The notes below the pieces were generated by a model. It had not been told where the DNA came from, ran no database searches, and saw only the letters and a list, made by a program, of their open reading frames with translations. The position numbers were made by a program, and so were the translations under genes. Of a stretch of DNA of 64,000 nucleotides, positions 63,625 to 64,000 are shown in pieces. Every line of letters starts with the position of its first letter. Positions within the stretch are counted from its first letter, which is position 1. This DNA comes from Phycisphaerales bacterium (lineage in GTDB: Bacteria; Planctomycetota; Phycisphaerae; Phycisphaerales; UBA1924): the NCBI GenBank assembly GCA_029260455.1, contig JAJDDF010000011.1:191130-255129 (forward strand), in the 5' to 3' direction.

Positions 63625-64000
63625 ATGAACCGTCCAATCCACTTTGAACTCAATTCACCCGACCCCGCCCGGGCCCAGCAGTTTTTCATGCAGGTCTTTG
63701 GCTGGTCGTTTCGGGAGTGGAGTGCCGACCCGCCCTATTGGATCGTCTCGACCAATGAGACCGACGCCGAGGGGCACGCACTCGAATCGCCGGGCATCAA
63801 TGGCGGGCTCATCAAATCGCGTGATGATCAGCCCCGCACCGTCAATACGATTGATGTGCATTCACTTGATGACACATTGCGCGAAGTTACGGCAGCGGGC
63901 GGTGAGGTTGTAGTGCCCAAAATGCCCATCGCGGGCCTTGGGTATCTCGCATTCTGTAAAGACCCGACGGGGATCATGTTTGGCGTTGTTGAACAGGATG
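63625..64000 (+). CDS. VOC-family protein (glyoxalase/bleomycin-resistance-like), 3' end outside window
   Basis: The ATG at 63625 follows GAGGGAG. The 125 codons visible read MNRPIHFELNSPDPARAQQFFMQVFGWSF, NGGLIKSRDD, NTIDVHSLDDTLREVTAAGGEVVVPKMPIAGLGYLAFCKDPTGIMFGVVEQD, which is the VOC fold: a His after the first strand (IHFEL), a strand-helix repeat and a DPTGxMFG end. The frame is open to 64000, so the stop lies just outside. These small proteins are often metal-dependent lyases or resistance proteins; the substrate is unknown. Confidence 0.9.
   Translation, partial: MNRPIHFELNSPDPARAQQFFMQVFGWSFREWSADPPYWIVSTNETDAEGHALESPGINGGLIKSRDDQPRTVNTIDVHSLDDTLREVTAAGGEVVVPKMPIAGLGYLAFCKDPTGIMFGVVEQD

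Noticed and set aside
62412-63689. 425-codon minus-strand frame under the helicase gene
   Set aside because: It is antisense to a clear UvrD/PcrA helicase and its product has no known domain.

Overview
The window looks like a chromosome segment of a Planctomycetota bacterium, most likely a Phycisphaerae relative. This is inferred from gene families, not a marker gene: an ECF sigma factor directly followed by a TPR serine/threonine kinase, secreted proteins ending in dockerin-type repeats, a type IV pilin-like protein, and host housekeeping genes. Most of the window is accessory DNA from at least three mobile elements, set in a host backbone at about 2.8-9.9 kb and 48.4-64 kb.

Left edge (1-3.3 kb): the end of one integrative element, with a Rep_trans/MobT-like protein cut by the window edge and a large serine recombinase that runs tail-to-tail into a broken host gene for a secreted protein. 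Host block 1 (3.4-9.7 kb): sensor kinase, ECF sigma factor and three secreted proteins (tail-fibre-like, Vps62-like, dockerin).

Element A (about 9.9-37.5 kb) is almost entirely on the minus strand. It holds a phage-type large terminase with a coupled zinc-ribbon protein, a ParB-methyltransferase fusion, a replication/recombination module (prim-pol/DUF3987 primase, DEAD-type helicase, RusA, DUF669, Sak4-like ATPase), its own sigma factor, two unknown genes, an XRE/ImmA-IrrE pair, a type I restriction-modification operon with an extra PD-(D/E)XK gene, a DUF1848/methyltransferase-like pair, and at the far end a DUF2924/serine recombinase/HTH integration module. No capsid, portal or tail gene is visible, so it resembles a phage satellite or phage-derived defence island. 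Genes overlap by ATGA/GTGA/TGATG junctions almost throughout.

An intact initiator tRNA-Met lies at 38.1 kb and tRNA-Cys at 38.4 kb. Element B (38,442-48,233) is inserted in the 3' half of tRNA-Cys and is bounded by a perfect 61-bp direct repeat. It carries a tyrosine integrase, four small DNA-binding proteins, an unknown 354-aa protein, a 530-aa PD-(D/E)XK-type protein and an MmeI-like single-chain restriction-modification enzyme. The integrase frame reads straight through the att core, so its C-terminus must differ between the integrated and the excised form. A decayed, related integrase end lies just beyond the right repeat, which points to successive integrations at one tRNA.

Host block 2 (48.4-64 kb): a hypothetical membrane-anchored protein, a Sel1 remnant, an integral membrane protein with a pilin-like protein, a double-thioredoxin TlpA-like protein with a HEAT-repeat lipoprotein, UppP, an ABC-2/NatAB-type exporter, a methionine synthase split into two overlapping genes, a SecD-domain lipoprotein, a UvrD/PcrA helicase and a VOC-family protein cut by the window end.
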